A DNA stretch of 64,000 nt. It comes from Palsa-504 sp963742795. Its GTDB lineage: Bacteria > Actinomycetota > Actinomycetes > Streptosporangiales > Streptosporangiaceae. Location: positions 434,001 to 498,000 of the forward strand of contig CAVUNL010000026.1 of assembly GCA_963742795.1 (NCBI GenBank), in the 5' to 3' direction. A program made the translations under genes and the position numbers. Under the pieces are notes generated by a model. It was not told where the DNA came from, ran no database searches, and saw only the letters and a list, made by a program, of their open reading frames with translations. Shown here piece after piece: positions 1 through 8,669 of this stretch; within the stretch, counting starts at the first letter, position 1, and the number at the start of each line of letters is the position of its first letter.

Positions 1-2
1 AG

Positions 3-1172
3 GTCAACAGCGTCGCGGATATCTCGGTCACGCTGACAAACGACCTGTCCAGCCCTCTGGCCCGGGAGTCGGTCCGAATCGCGGGCAACGTCGTCCTCGC
101 CACGCACGGCGAGACCGTCGCGGACGAGGTGCTCGGCAGTGGCGACGGGACCGCTTCGAACCAGCAGTTCACGCTGCGCAAGCCGAACCTGACGCACGTC
201 GCGGCGAAGACGCCGTCCGGTGTGGCGGATTCGCTGGAGATCCGGGTGGACGGCGTGCTGTGGACCGAGGTACCGTCGCTGTACCCCGCGGGCCCGCACG
301 ACCGGGTCTACGTGGTCCGGATCGCCGACGACGCCACCGCGACGGTGATCTTCGGGGACGGGATGCACGGGGCCCGCCTGCCAACCGGGCAGGAGAACGT
401 GCATGCCCGCTACCGCAGCGGGATAGGCCTGGACGGCCTGGTTGACTCCGATGCGCTGACCCTGCTGCCGCAGCGTCCGCTCGGAGTGGCCACGGTGGAC
501 AACCCGCTGCCTTCGGGCGGCGCGAAAGCGCCGGAAACCCTGGGGGAGGCCCGGACCAACGCGCCGCTTACCGTGCTCACCCTGGACCGGGTGGTGTCGC
601 TGGCCGACTACGAGGACTACGCACGGAGCTTCGGCGGGATCGCCAAGGCGCGCGCGATATCGCTGCCGGGCACGGCCGTGCCCACGGTATTCATCACGGT
701 GGCCGGACCCGGCGGGACTGCGGTGCAGAACCCTACGATCGACGATCTGCTCGGCGCCCTGGATACGGTCCGGGACCAGGCGCCCGCGGTGCAGGCGGAA
801 AGCTTCACCTCGGTCGGCTTCCGGCTTGCGGTCCAGGTCCTGGCCGACCCGGCCCGGCTCTTTACCGACGTGCAAGCGGCGGTGCTCCAGGCCCTCGAGG
901 CAAGCTTTTCCGCCGATCAGCTGGCCTTCGGCCAGCCAGTAACGGCCGCGGCGGTCATCGCGGCCACCCAGGCCGTAGACGGCGTGGTGGCGGCCAGGCT
1001 GACCGAGTTGCGGCTAGCCGATCCTCCACCGCAGCCGGGTGATCCGGCGGTAGTAGAGGTACTGTCGGCTCCGGACGCGCAGCCGGCGCCGGGGCACCCT
1101 GGCCAGGTACAGCCAGCCGGCCTGCTGACGCTCGCCCCCGGCCAGCCCGACGTAGGGGCGTGGACACCGTGA
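3..1172 (+). CDS. eCIS baseplate J-like assembly protein (C-terminal part)
   Basis: This frame is open from the first bases of the window, so the gene begins to the left and only about 389 C-terminal residues are present. The early segment with GNVVLATHGETV and EVLGSGDGT is characteristic of 'putative baseplate assembly proteins' of contractile injection systems (baseplate J / Afp11-like). Such proteins form the wedge ring joining the central spike to the sheath baseplate. A later block (TLDRVVSLADYEDYARSF, then GIAKARA) matches the conserved J-protein core. The stop codon overlaps the GTG start of the next gene, implying translational coupling with the following baseplate gene. I infer structural, cytoplasm-assembled function by family. 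Confidence 0.85.
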   Translation, partial: VNSVADISVTLTNDLSSPLARESVRIAGNVVLATHGETVADEVLGSGDGTASNQQFTLRKPNLTHVAAKTPSGVADSLEIRVDGVLWTEVPSLYPAGPHDRVYVVRIADDATATVIFGDGMHGARLPTGQENVHARYRSGIGLDGLVDSDALTLLPQRPLGVATVDNPLPSGGAKAPETLGEARTNAPLTVLTLDRVVSLADYEDYARSFGGIAKARAISLPGTAVPTVFITVAGPGGTAVQNPTIDDLLGALDTVRDQAPAVQAESFTSVGFRLAVQVLADPARLFTDVQAAVLQALEASFSADQLAFGQPVTAAAVIAATQAVDGVVAARLTELRLADPPPQPGDPAVVEVLSAPDAQPAPGHPGQVQPAGLLTLAPGQPDVGAWTP

Positions 1173-3220
1173 GCGTGGCCGGCGGCGACCAGCGGCCGGT
1201 ATATGACCTGCTCCCGGTCATTCACCGGCTCAGGGATGCCGAGCGCGGCCTGCCGCTGCAGGCGCTGCTCGAGGTGACCGAGACCGAACTGGCGCAGCTC
1301 CGGGATGACGTCGACGGGCTTTACGACGACTGGTTCGTCGAGACCTGTGCGGAGTGGGTGCTGCCGTACATCGGCGACCTGCTCGGCGTACAGGGCCTGC
1401 GCCCGGTACCCGGTGCCGCCGGCCTGCGCAAGCTGGTGGCGAACACGATCCGGTACCGGCGCCGGAAGGGCACTCCCGGCGTTATCGAACAGGTGGCCGG
1501 GGACGTCACCGGATGGCCTGCCCACGTAGTCGAGTATTACCGGCTGCTCAGCCTCACCCAGCATCTGGATCACGTACGGCCCGGCGCCGCCCGGACCGCC
1601 GACCTGCGGGACGCCGACGGGCTGGCTCTGACCGGTACCCCGTTCGATGAGACCGCCCGGACCGGCGAGGTGCGGCACATCGACATCGGCCGCGGACGGT
1701 ACAACCTGCCGGATATCGGCGTGTACCTATGGCGGCTGGGAGCGTACCCGGTGACGGGCGGAGACGCCCGGCAGACCGGTCCCGGCTGGACGTTCGATCC
1801 AGTCGGCCGCGACGTACCGCTGTTTCACCAGGCCCGAACCGAGACGGATACCGTGACCCACCTGGCCGAGGAGGTGGACGTCCCCGCGCCGTTGCGTCGG
1901 CGGGCCCTGATCCGGGAGCTGACCCCGCCGCAGCACCTGGTGTTCCTGGCCGAACCCAGCCCCGCGCTGCGGATCTCGCTGGACGGCCAGAAGATCACCC
2001 CCGATCGCCTGACCTGCCGCGACCTGAGCGACTGGGCCCCGGCCGACGATGGCAACGTGGCAGTGGACCCTGTACTCGGCCGGATCATGCTGCCGTCGGC
2101 GTCGGCCCCGCAGCGGGTGCAGGTCGACTATTCGTACGGCTACCCGGGCGACGTCGGTGCCGGCCCGCACGACCGCCGGGCCACCCTGGCGAGCGCCCTC
2201 GACCTGACCGACCCGGCGCCGCCCGTCGACTGGTCGGTCCAGGTGTCCAAGGACGGGCCGCCGGTGCCTGGGCGCACCGTCTCCACTCTGGGAGACGCGC
2301 TGCGGCTGTGGAACGCGCGCACCGACGTGACTCCCGGCCAGATCGGGGTGATCGCGGTGACCGACAGCGCCACCTACGCCGAGGATCTGCAGGTGGTCAT
2401 CCCGGCCGGCGACCGGCTGCTGCTCGTCGCGGCGGACTGGCCGGGCGCCGACCCGGGTACGCCCGCGCTCGGGCTCGATGTCCTGCCCCAGTCCGCACGG
2501 GGACTCCGGCCGCATCTGGTCGGCAGCATTCAGGTCACCGGGGCCAGCGGCGCGGGCTGCGAATTCCTCCTCGACGGGATCTCGGTGGAGGGCGACCTGA
2601 AGGTCCAGCCCGGTGACCTGGGCACCCTGGTGCTCGCCGACAGCACCCTGACCGCGGGCCGGGTCACCGTCGGCGGTAACCCGCACCTGGCGGTCCGGGT
2701 ACTTCGCAGCGTCCTGGCCGGGCTGACGTTGCCCGGAGTGCCGTCGCTGAGCCTCGCGGACACCCTGCTGTCCGATCACGCGCAGGCCTTGGACGCCGCC
2801 GACGCACGCGTGGACGTACAGGGCTGCACGCTGTTCGGGCCCTCGCTGGCGCGCATCCTGACCGCGGGGAACTCGCTGTTCTGCGGCGCGGCCGACGTCC
2901 GGCAAGTGCAGGACGGATGCGTGCGGTTCAGTTACCTGGCCCCGGGGTCGCGCACCCCGCGGCGTTACCACTGCCAGCCGGCGGACCCCGCAGCCGCGGA
3001 CACGGTAGCACCCCGCTTCACCTCGGACCAGCCGGCCGACCCAGCGTTCGGCCAGCTCGCGCCTAGCTGCCCGGCCGAGATCACCACGGGCGCCGACGAC
3101 GAGGGCGAGATGGGCGCCTATCACTTCCTCCAGCAGTCCCTGCGACTGGCCAACCTGACCTCGCAGCTCACGGCGTACCTGCGCTTCGGGCTCGAGGCCG
3201 GGGTCTTCTTCGCGACGTGA
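1169..3220 (+). CDS. Tail protein I-like baseplate component (Afp12-like)
   Basis: A protein of about 683 residues. Residues ~5-110 carry the pattern of phage tail protein I / eCIS wedge proteins, including WVLPYIGDLLGV and RRRKGTPGVIEQVAGDVTGW. The family bridges baseplate and tail fibres. The second half (~350-600) is rich in short turns with regular hydrophobics (SIQVTGASGAGCEFLLDG, LKVQPGDLGTLVL) and looks like a right-handed beta-helix or similar stacked-beta fold, which is an inference. I chose GTG at 1169, which gives a GTGA overlap with the upstream stop and an AGGGG ribosome-binding site 8-14 bases upstream; GTG at 1160 is possible. It lies in a plus-strand baseplate operon with the J-like gene and the DUF6519 gene. 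Confidence 0.8.
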   Translation: MSVAGGDQRPVYDLLPVIHRLRDAERGLPLQALLEVTETELAQLRDDVDGLYDDWFVETCAEWVLPYIGDLLGVQGLRPVPGAAGLRKLVANTIRYRRRKGTPGVIEQVAGDVTGWPAHVVEYYRLLSLTQHLDHVRPGAARTADLRDADGLALTGTPFDETARTGEVRHIDIGRGRYNLPDIGVYLWRLGAYPVTGGDARQTGPGWTFDPVGRDVPLFHQARTETDTVTHLAEEVDVPAPLRRRALIRELTPPQHLVFLAEPSPALRISLDGQKITPDRLTCRDLSDWAPADDGNVAVDPVLGRIMLPSASAPQRVQVDYSYGYPGDVGAGPHDRRATLASALDLTDPAPPVDWSVQVSKDGPPVPGRTVSTLGDALRLWNARTDVTPGQIGVIAVTDSATYAEDLQVVIPAGDRLLLVAADWPGADPGTPALGLDVLPQSARGLRPHLVGSIQVTGASGAGCEFLLDGISVEGDLKVQPGDLGTLVLADSTLTAGRVTVGGNPHLAVRVLRSVLAGLTLPGVPSLSLADTLLSDHAQALDAADARVDVQGCTLFGPSLARILTAGNSLFCGAADVRQVQDGCVRFSYLAPGSRTPRRYHCQPADPAAADTVAPRFTSDQPADPAFGQLAPSCPAEITTGADDEGEMGAYHFLQQSLRLANLTSQLTAYLRFGLEAGVFFAT

Positions 3221-3230
3221 GGTGAGCACG

Positions 3231-6140
3231 ATGAAGGGCGACTTCACCCGGCAGGCATTCCGCCCGCGCAACCACTACCGGGGAGTGCTGCAGCAGCAGG
3301 GCCGGGTCCAGCTCGACGCGGACTGGAACGAGCAGGTGCTGCTGCAGGCGTACCTGGACCGGCTGGTCGCGGAGGATACGATCGGCCCGCATGGCGCGCC
3401 GGAACACGCCGCCGGGATGGCGATCGTGTCCAAGGATGGGAAGCTGCAGATCTCACCGGGCCGCTACTACGTACACGGGATCCTCTGCGAGAACGAGGAT
3501 TTCATCCCGCTCGACGCACAGCCTGATCTGCCTGGCGTTGAGCTGTCATCAGGCCCGGGGGACTACATCGCATTCCTTGACGTGTGGCACAGGCTCATCA
3601 CCACGGTGGAGAATCCGGCGCTGCGCGAGGTGGCGCTGGGTGGCCCGGACACGGCCACCCGGACCAAGACGGTCTGGCAGGCGCGGGTGCGGCCCAAGGC
3701 GTTCCCGCTGCCGCCCAGGATCGGTTCGGGGCAACTGCGTGCCCAAGCCGCCGCTTCCGGACCGGTGACCAGCCCGTGTGATGCCCCCACCGGCACCGGC
3801 TACCGGCGCCTGGACAACCAGCTTTACCGGGTGGAGATCCGCGACCACGGCGACCCGGGAACGGCCACGTTCCTTTGGTCCAGGGAGAACGGCTCGGTGA
3901 CGGCCCGGCTGCTGAAGAAGAACGGTAACGACCTCGTCCTCGACTCGATCGGCCGGGACGGTCGGCTGTCGTTCGACAAGGGCTGGGTGGAGGTCACCAA
4001 CTCCGAACTGGTGCTACAGGGGAAGCCCGGTTTCCTGGGCAGCATCGGGCACGTGCAGGGCGACACCGTGACCGTGGCCGACTGGTACGGCGGCCAGGCG
4101 CCGCCGGATGACTTCGATTCCAGCGCGATCGTACGGCGGTGGGAATCCGGCGCGTCGACGGTGACTCTGCCTGCCACGGCGGACGACTGGATCGGGCTGG
4201 AGAGCGGTGTCCAGATCCAGTTCTCGGGCACCGGTTTCTGTACTGGGGACTACTGGCTTATACCGGCCAGGACCGCGAACCTGGAGGGTGTCTCCTCCGT
4301 ACCGGGGCTCGCCGGGAACGTGGACTGGCCGCAGGGCAAGGACGGCCCGGCCTACGAGTCAGCCGAGGGGATCTGGCACACCTACGCCGACATCGCCGCG
4401 CTTGAGCTATCGCCAGACGGAACGTGGACGGTCACGACCAACTACGGCCCGGTCTTCCCGCCGATCACCGAGCTTGCCGCGGCCGTCGAGGTCGGCTACA
4501 GCGGCGGCGACGCCCAGCGGGTGCTGCCGGGGAATCCGCTGCCGCAGCCGCTTGAGGTGTCGGTGACGCGCCGCGGCGCCGGCGTGCCTGATGCGGTCGT
4601 GCGGTTCGAGGCGGCCGACTCCGACGGACGGCTGGCCCTCAGCTCCGCGGACCTGGCCGGATCCGCGGCTGCCGTCCTGGACGTGACCGCCGATGGGGAC
4701 GGTGTCGCCCGGTGCTGGTGGCGGCCAGCGGATGACACCGGGCGTCCCGTCCAGCGGGTCACCGCCCGCTGGATCGGCCCGGACGGGATCCCGGCCGACC
4801 CGCTGATCGACTTCACCGCCGCCTTCACGCTCGCATCCGACGTCAGCTTCGACCCGGCTGGCTGCGCGCGGATGGCGGGCCAGGACACCGCACAGGACGC
4901 GATCCACGCCCTGGCCGCGGCCGCGGCCCTGGTCCCGGCGGGCGGTGACGGGCAGGACGGCCTGACCGGTACGGACCTGTCCCAGCCCGTGACAGTGCGG
5001 GTAAGCACCGGTTGCGGCGACCCGGTCCTCGGCGCGGTGGTCCGGTTCTCGGTGACCTCTGGAGCGGTGGCACCGGCCAAAGCCGGCCTGGCGGGCGGCG
5101 CGACGAGCTCGGATATCACCACCGTGGCCCCGGATGGCTCGGCGACATGCTGGTGGCGCCTTGGCGATGAGGTCCCAGTGCAGACCCTGGCCGCGACGCT
5201 CCTGGCCGGCGCCGCACCGGACCCGTCGGCCACGCCGCTGACGTTCGTCGCCGGGGTGGCCACTGACCAGGGCATTCAGATTATGCAGGTGGTCACCAGT
5301 TCAGGCGCACCGCTGCCGAACGACGGCGAGCTGGCCGTCGCCGATCTCGCTAGCGGATTGACGGTACAGCTGGACCGGCCGCCGAACCCAGCGGCGGTAA
5401 CCGGGCAACCAGTCCTAAACATCACCCTCGATATGCCGTACCCGCTGTCCGGAGCGGACCAGGCTCTGTGGGGCACCGCGGTGGTCGGCACTATGCCGCT
5501 CGCCCTGGCCGGCCAGGCGGGCCTGGCGGCAGGCGACCCCCAGGCGGTGACCTGGACAGCCGCCGACACGAGCCAGGGCCTGCTGGCCAACCTGTTCGCC
5601 GTGGTGACCAAGGTCCACGCCGACCGTGTGCTCTGCCACCTCGCCGTCGACCGCCACCTCACCGGCGGCGCGAGCTACGCGCAGTGGTTCTGGCTGGTGC
5701 CCGAAGTAAAGAACCTGGTACTCGTGCCGCACCTCCAAGGCAGGCTGCAGTTGCCGTCTGCCAGAGAGATGATGGCCCGTGCCGTCTCCCGTGATGAGAT
5801 CCGGGCCGCCGTCGGGGCCGGCGTACAGGTCAGTGCCCAGCCCGCGCAGAACCTGACGGCGGCACGACGCGCGGCCGGCAACGCCTTCCGCAGCCGGGGG
5901 TATCAGCGGCGGCTGACGCTGATCGTGGCCGAACCGTACGCCGCGGCGGCAGCCAAGATCGCCGAAGCGCTCGCCAATGCGGCCAGCGTTACGGTGGAGG
6001 TCGTCCCGGCCGCCGACCCGGCCACCGAGGCGAGCAACCGCCTCGCCGCCGGCCAGCCGGTGGACGGCATCCTCACCGATGACACCGACACCCCCGCCGT
6101 CACTACACTGCCCGATTTCCCGGAGGCGTTCCCGCTATGA
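3231..6140 (+). CDS. DUF6519 domain large eCIS-associated protein with Ig-like repeats
   Basis: About 969 residues. The N-terminus (MKGDFTRQAF, then HYRGVLQQQGRVQLDADWNE) is the diagnostic opening of DUF6519 proteins, which occur beside actinobacterial contractile injection genes. Residues ~1-430 form the DUF6519 body. Two segments (~435-530 and ~590-670), each ending in an ARCWWRPADD- or ATCWWRLGDE-type motif, resemble bacterial Ig-like invasin-type domains (inference). The C-terminal ~130 residues are Ala-rich and helical and end in VDGILTDDTDTPAV. ATG at 3231 has GAGGTGAG just upstream; GTG at 3222 is the longer alternative. It is the last plus-strand gene of the baseplate set and converges on the cargo gene. 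A surface fibre or exposed baseplate role is plausible but unproven. Confidence 0.75.
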   Translation: MKGDFTRQAFRPRNHYRGVLQQQGRVQLDADWNEQVLLQAYLDRLVAEDTIGPHGAPEHAAGMAIVSKDGKLQISPGRYYVHGILCENEDFIPLDAQPDLPGVELSSGPGDYIAFLDVWHRLITTVENPALREVALGGPDTATRTKTVWQARVRPKAFPLPPRIGSGQLRAQAAASGPVTSPCDAPTGTGYRRLDNQLYRVEIRDHGDPGTATFLWSRENGSVTARLLKKNGNDLVLDSIGRDGRLSFDKGWVEVTNSELVLQGKPGFLGSIGHVQGDTVTVADWYGGQAPPDDFDSSAIVRRWESGASTVTLPATADDWIGLESGVQIQFSGTGFCTGDYWLIPARTANLEGVSSVPGLAGNVDWPQGKDGPAYESAEGIWHTYADIAALELSPDGTWTVTTNYGPVFPPITELAAAVEVGYSGGDAQRVLPGNPLPQPLEVSVTRRGAGVPDAVVRFEAADSDGRLALSSADLAGSAAAVLDVTADGDGVARCWWRPADDTGRPVQRVTARWIGPDGIPADPLIDFTAAFTLASDVSFDPAGCARMAGQDTAQDAIHALAAAAALVPAGGDGQDGLTGTDLSQPVTVRVSTGCGDPVLGAVVRFSVTSGAVAPAKAGLAGGATSSDITTVAPDGSATCWWRLGDEVPVQTLAATLLAGAAPDPSATPLTFVAGVATDQGIQIMQVVTSSGAPLPNDGELAVADLASGLTVQLDRPPNPAAVTGQPVLNITLDMPYPLSGADQALWGTAVVGTMPLALAGQAGLAAGDPQAVTWTAADTSQGLLANLFAVVTKVHADRVLCHLAVDRHLTGGASYAQWFWLVPEVKNLVLVPHLQGRLQLPSAREMMARAVSRDEIRAAVGAGVQVSAQPAQNLTAARRAAGNAFRSRGYQRRLTLIVAEPYAAAAAKIAEALANAASVTVEVVPAADPATEASNRLAAGQPVDGILTDDTDTPAVTTLPDFPEAFPL

Positions 6141-6172
6141 GAGCCGGACTTGGCCGCTGATCTCCATTCGGG

Positions 6173-7873
6173 TCAGAACGCCGCGGTCCCGGCTGCGGTC
6201 TTGTCCAGCCCTCCACAAAGAGCTGTTGGGCCCTCACCAGCCGCTACTGGATCGTACATATAAGCGGACACGCCCGCTCCGCCATTAGCGGTAACGTATA
6301 CCTCGTAAGCGGGAAAACCATCGTGTGCACCACTGACAGTGCATGTGCGCGCGATCGTATCCACACTCACCGTGAGATTAAGATCGATATCGCACGCATA
6401 CCATGCTCTTGGGTTCTTGGCGGATCCGACGAACATGATATCGAACTTCGTCGGTGCATGTGAGACGACGGTGTTTATTAGCCCAGCAGTGGACGCCTTA
6501 GCGACGCCTATAACTCGCGTGCAGGTACTATCGAGTTCGTGTGTCGTGCCAGTGTCGCTCCAATTTATGAGCGGCCGTCCCGTTATCACTTCAAATTCGA
6601 TCTCCTGATGAGTCCGGTAAGAAGCATGAATAGCGTTACTGAAGCCACGACTATCGCCAGCATAGCAATAGCCGAATGGGTCCACCACGCTGGCCATCGG
6701 GATGAACGAATGAACCCAAACCTTAACTGTTCGCACGGTAGGCGGAGAGGGGGAGGGAGGCGGAGAGGGAGAGGGTCGGGACAGCAGTACTACGCGCTGG
6801 TTGGGGTCCTGGCTCGCTGAGAACTCAGATGTTTCGCCGTGGGCCAGCACGCTGACCTTTGCCGCCGGGATGCCGAGCCGTATCAGTTCCGCCTGTGCAG
6901 CCTCCGCGCGTTGGCACGACAGGATCCAGTTGCTGGCATCTGTGCCCAACGTGCTGGCGTATCCGTGGACGATGACATCGTCCGTGCCACCGCCCGCGAC
7001 CCACGCGGCGACGAACTTGGTGAGCGCCGCGGTGTGGGCCGGGGTGATGGCGAACCCGCCCACCGGGAACAGCAGATCCGTGCCGGTCGGGGCGGTGGCG
7101 GTGAGATCTGTGGGACAGCCCAGTCCGGGTGGGATCGCCGCCGGGTCTCCGGCCCGCTGGATCACGTCGGCCACAGGCGCCCCGCCTCCCTGCTGTACGA
7201 CATGGGTGAGCTCATGCGCCAGGAGTCGTCGGCCAGTTCCGGTCTCCGGCGCGTACTGCCCGGGAGCGAACGCCAGATCGGTGCCGACGGTGAACGCTCG
7301 CGCGCCCAGCGATTGCGCGACGTCTCCCGCGGTCTTGCCGGTGTGAATGCGGACCGCGCGGAAGTCGTGACCGAAGCGAGGTTCGAAGTAGGCCCGCACA
7401 GACTCCGGCAGGGGTTGCCCTCCTCCCATTGCGGCGATCTGCCTTTGGATCGCGGGCGAGACGTGCTCCTGCGTTGCGGTCGCGGCGCTGGCGAGAACCG
7501 CATCCTGCTCGTCGGCCTCCTCGTCGGTCTGGCCAGCCACCGCCGACCGCTCGCTTCCGGCGCGCACCCGCTGCACGTATGAGATCTGATGGCTCGCGAG
7601 TGCCGCAGGCGCGTCGTAGTCCTGGCGTCCGGCAACCAGTTCGGCTACCCGGTCCGCTTCCTGCTCATAACGGTCTGCGGATGGTCCGAGCGCGAACGCT
7701 GGCTGGAGCGCGGAGGGGCGCACCGCGAGCCGCGAGAAGAAGTGGTTAGGTACCGCGTGCTTGATCGTTTTGCCCTCGTCGTGGTCGCAGGTGCCGGGCG
7801 GGCACTGGACGCCACCGCAGCGCTGGACGTACCGGAGTCCGGACAGCGTGCTCACCGGCGGCGCACCCGCCAT
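6173..7873 (-). CDS. eCIS cargo protein 1: DUF4157 + OmpA-like + DUF3238-like C-terminus
   Basis: About 566 residues. The N-terminal ~250 form a DUF4157 domain with the zinc-protease-like motif HELTH followed by VVQQGGG. DUF4157 proteins are typical eCIS-associated putative effectors. Next is an OmpA-like domain of ~100 residues (DLLFPVGGFAIT to DPNQRVVLLS). A Ser-Pro linker (RPSPSPPPSPSPP) leads to a ~185-residue C-terminal domain starting VKVWVHSFIPM and containing YCYAGDSRGFS, which resembles DUF3238 from memory (tentative). The first ~365 residues are identical to cargo protein 2. I prefer ATG at 7873, with GGAG six bases upstream; a GTG lies 24 bases earlier. It sits last in the minus-strand eCIS operon after a ~300-bp gap, so it may have its own promoter. 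Confidence 0.8.
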   Translation of the reverse strand: MAGAPPVSTLSGLRYVQRCGGVQCPPGTCDHDEGKTIKHAVPNHFFSRLAVRPSALQPAFALGPSADRYEQEADRVAELVAGRQDYDAPAALASHQISYVQRVRAGSERSAVAGQTDEEADEQDAVLASAATATQEHVSPAIQRQIAAMGGGQPLPESVRAYFEPRFGHDFRAVRIHTGKTAGDVAQSLGARAFTVGTDLAFAPGQYAPETGTGRRLLAHELTHVVQQGGGAPVADVIQRAGDPAAIPPGLGCPTDLTATAPTGTDLLFPVGGFAITPAHTAALTKFVAAWVAGGGTDDVIVHGYASTLGTDASNWILSCQRAEAAQAELIRLGIPAAKVSVLAHGETSEFSASQDPNQRVVLLSRPSPSPPPSPSPPTVRTVKVWVHSFIPMASVVDPFGYCYAGDSRGFSNAIHASYRTHQEIEFEVITGRPLINWSDTGTTHELDSTCTRVIGVAKASTAGLINTVVSHAPTKFDIMFVGSAKNPRAWYACDIDLNLTVSVDTIARTCTVSGAHDGFPAYEVYVTANGGAGVSAYMYDPVAAGEGPTALCGGLDKTAAGTAAF

Positions 7874-7907
7874 GACCCGCTCCGCCGTGGGAATCACCCC
7901 GCCACCG
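6778..7907. repeat. 1,130-bp direct repeat, copy A
   Basis: This segment recurs at 9500-10629 with a constant offset of 2,722 bases. I placed the ends at the first mismatches: C at 6777 versus T at 9499 on the left, and C at 7908 versus G at 10630 on the right. Translations in several frames on both strands are identical across it, so I saw no internal difference. It covers the start region, DUF4157 and OmpA-like domains of cargo protein 1 and stops exactly where the C-terminal payload region begins. Confidence 0.95.
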
Positions 7908-8169
7908 CCACTGCGAAGCCAGAAAGGGCGGACGACTCCGCGACGCCGATGCCGGCTCGAATCGCCTCGCGCGGCCTGCTGGCGTCAATGCTGGCGCATC
8001 CAGCCACATCTGGCTGCGCCCCCAAATGGTTCGCGGTATCGAGAACAGCCCGGTCATCGCCTGCGGCGTGTACCGGTTGCATCTCAGAATGCTAGCCACG
8101 GGAGCGTCACACGCTCGTTACCGGTTGCAGGGCTGCCGTTCCCGTGCCCCATGGCAGAGTCTTTTCCGG
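7874..8169. other. Gap between cargo gene 1 and the small downstream gene
   Basis: About 300 bases. I see no convincing gene: short minus-strand ORFs here have no recognisable composition. The end nearest cargo gene 1 (7874-7907) belongs to the direct repeat. The rest would hold any private promoter for cargo gene 1, but no clear -35/-10 pair stands out. Confidence 0.5.
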
Positions 8170-8661
8170 TCAATCCATCACTATCGCCACCGGTGGCAGG
8201 TCCATGTGGCCTACCCACTGGTGTGCCGGACCGTCCGGATGCGCCGGGAACACCAGATCCACGCTCAGCACGTACTGTCCCGCGCCGACCTCCCAGGCCT
8301 TACCGCCGAGAGCGATAAGCGCCCGGCCCTGCTCCCCGGTCGGCACACCCGCGGTTTGCATGTCTACCCGAATGGCGAGCGTGGACTCTGACGGGATCAT
8401 CGCCCAGTGAGCGTACGGGACGGGGCCGCTCATTACCAATGCTGAGGCGTCGACCGGCCGGCCGACCCGGTCGCGAAGGTAGGCTCGGATCTCTGGCTGG
8501 TTGATGACCTCGACTGGCACCGGCAACAGGTTCCGTAGATCCAGGTAGACCGCACACCGCAGGCCTGGCCGCAGGTCTTCGAATTGCAGCCGCAGCCGCC
8601 CGGCGAGCCCGTTGACCGATTCGGACCAGGCACCAGCGGTCGGCTGTCGCATAACCGGCAT
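8170..8661 (-). CDS. Small eCIS-linked protein of unknown function, after cargo gene 2
   Basis: A protein of 163 residues starting MPVMRQPTAG. ATG at 8661 lies 8 bases after the cargo gene 2 stop, indicating one transcript; longer upstream starts would overlap cargo gene 2. Predicted content is mostly beta, with AVYLDLRNLLPVPVEV, YAHWAMIPSESTLAIRV and QYVLSVDLVFPAHP, suggesting a single beta-sandwich. There is no signal peptide or membrane segment. I do not recognise the family. Its place directly behind a cargo gene would fit a chaperone, accessory cargo or protective partner, all inference. Confidence 0.6.
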   Translation of the reverse strand: MPVMRQPTAGAWSESVNGLAGRLRLQFEDLRPGLRCAVYLDLRNLLPVPVEVINQPEIRAYLRDRVGRPVDASALVMSGPVPYAHWAMIPSESTLAIRVDMQTAGVPTGEQGRALIALGGKAWEVGAGQYVLSVDLVFPAHPDGPAHQWVGHMDLPPVAIVMD

Positions 8662-8669
8662 CAGGCCCG

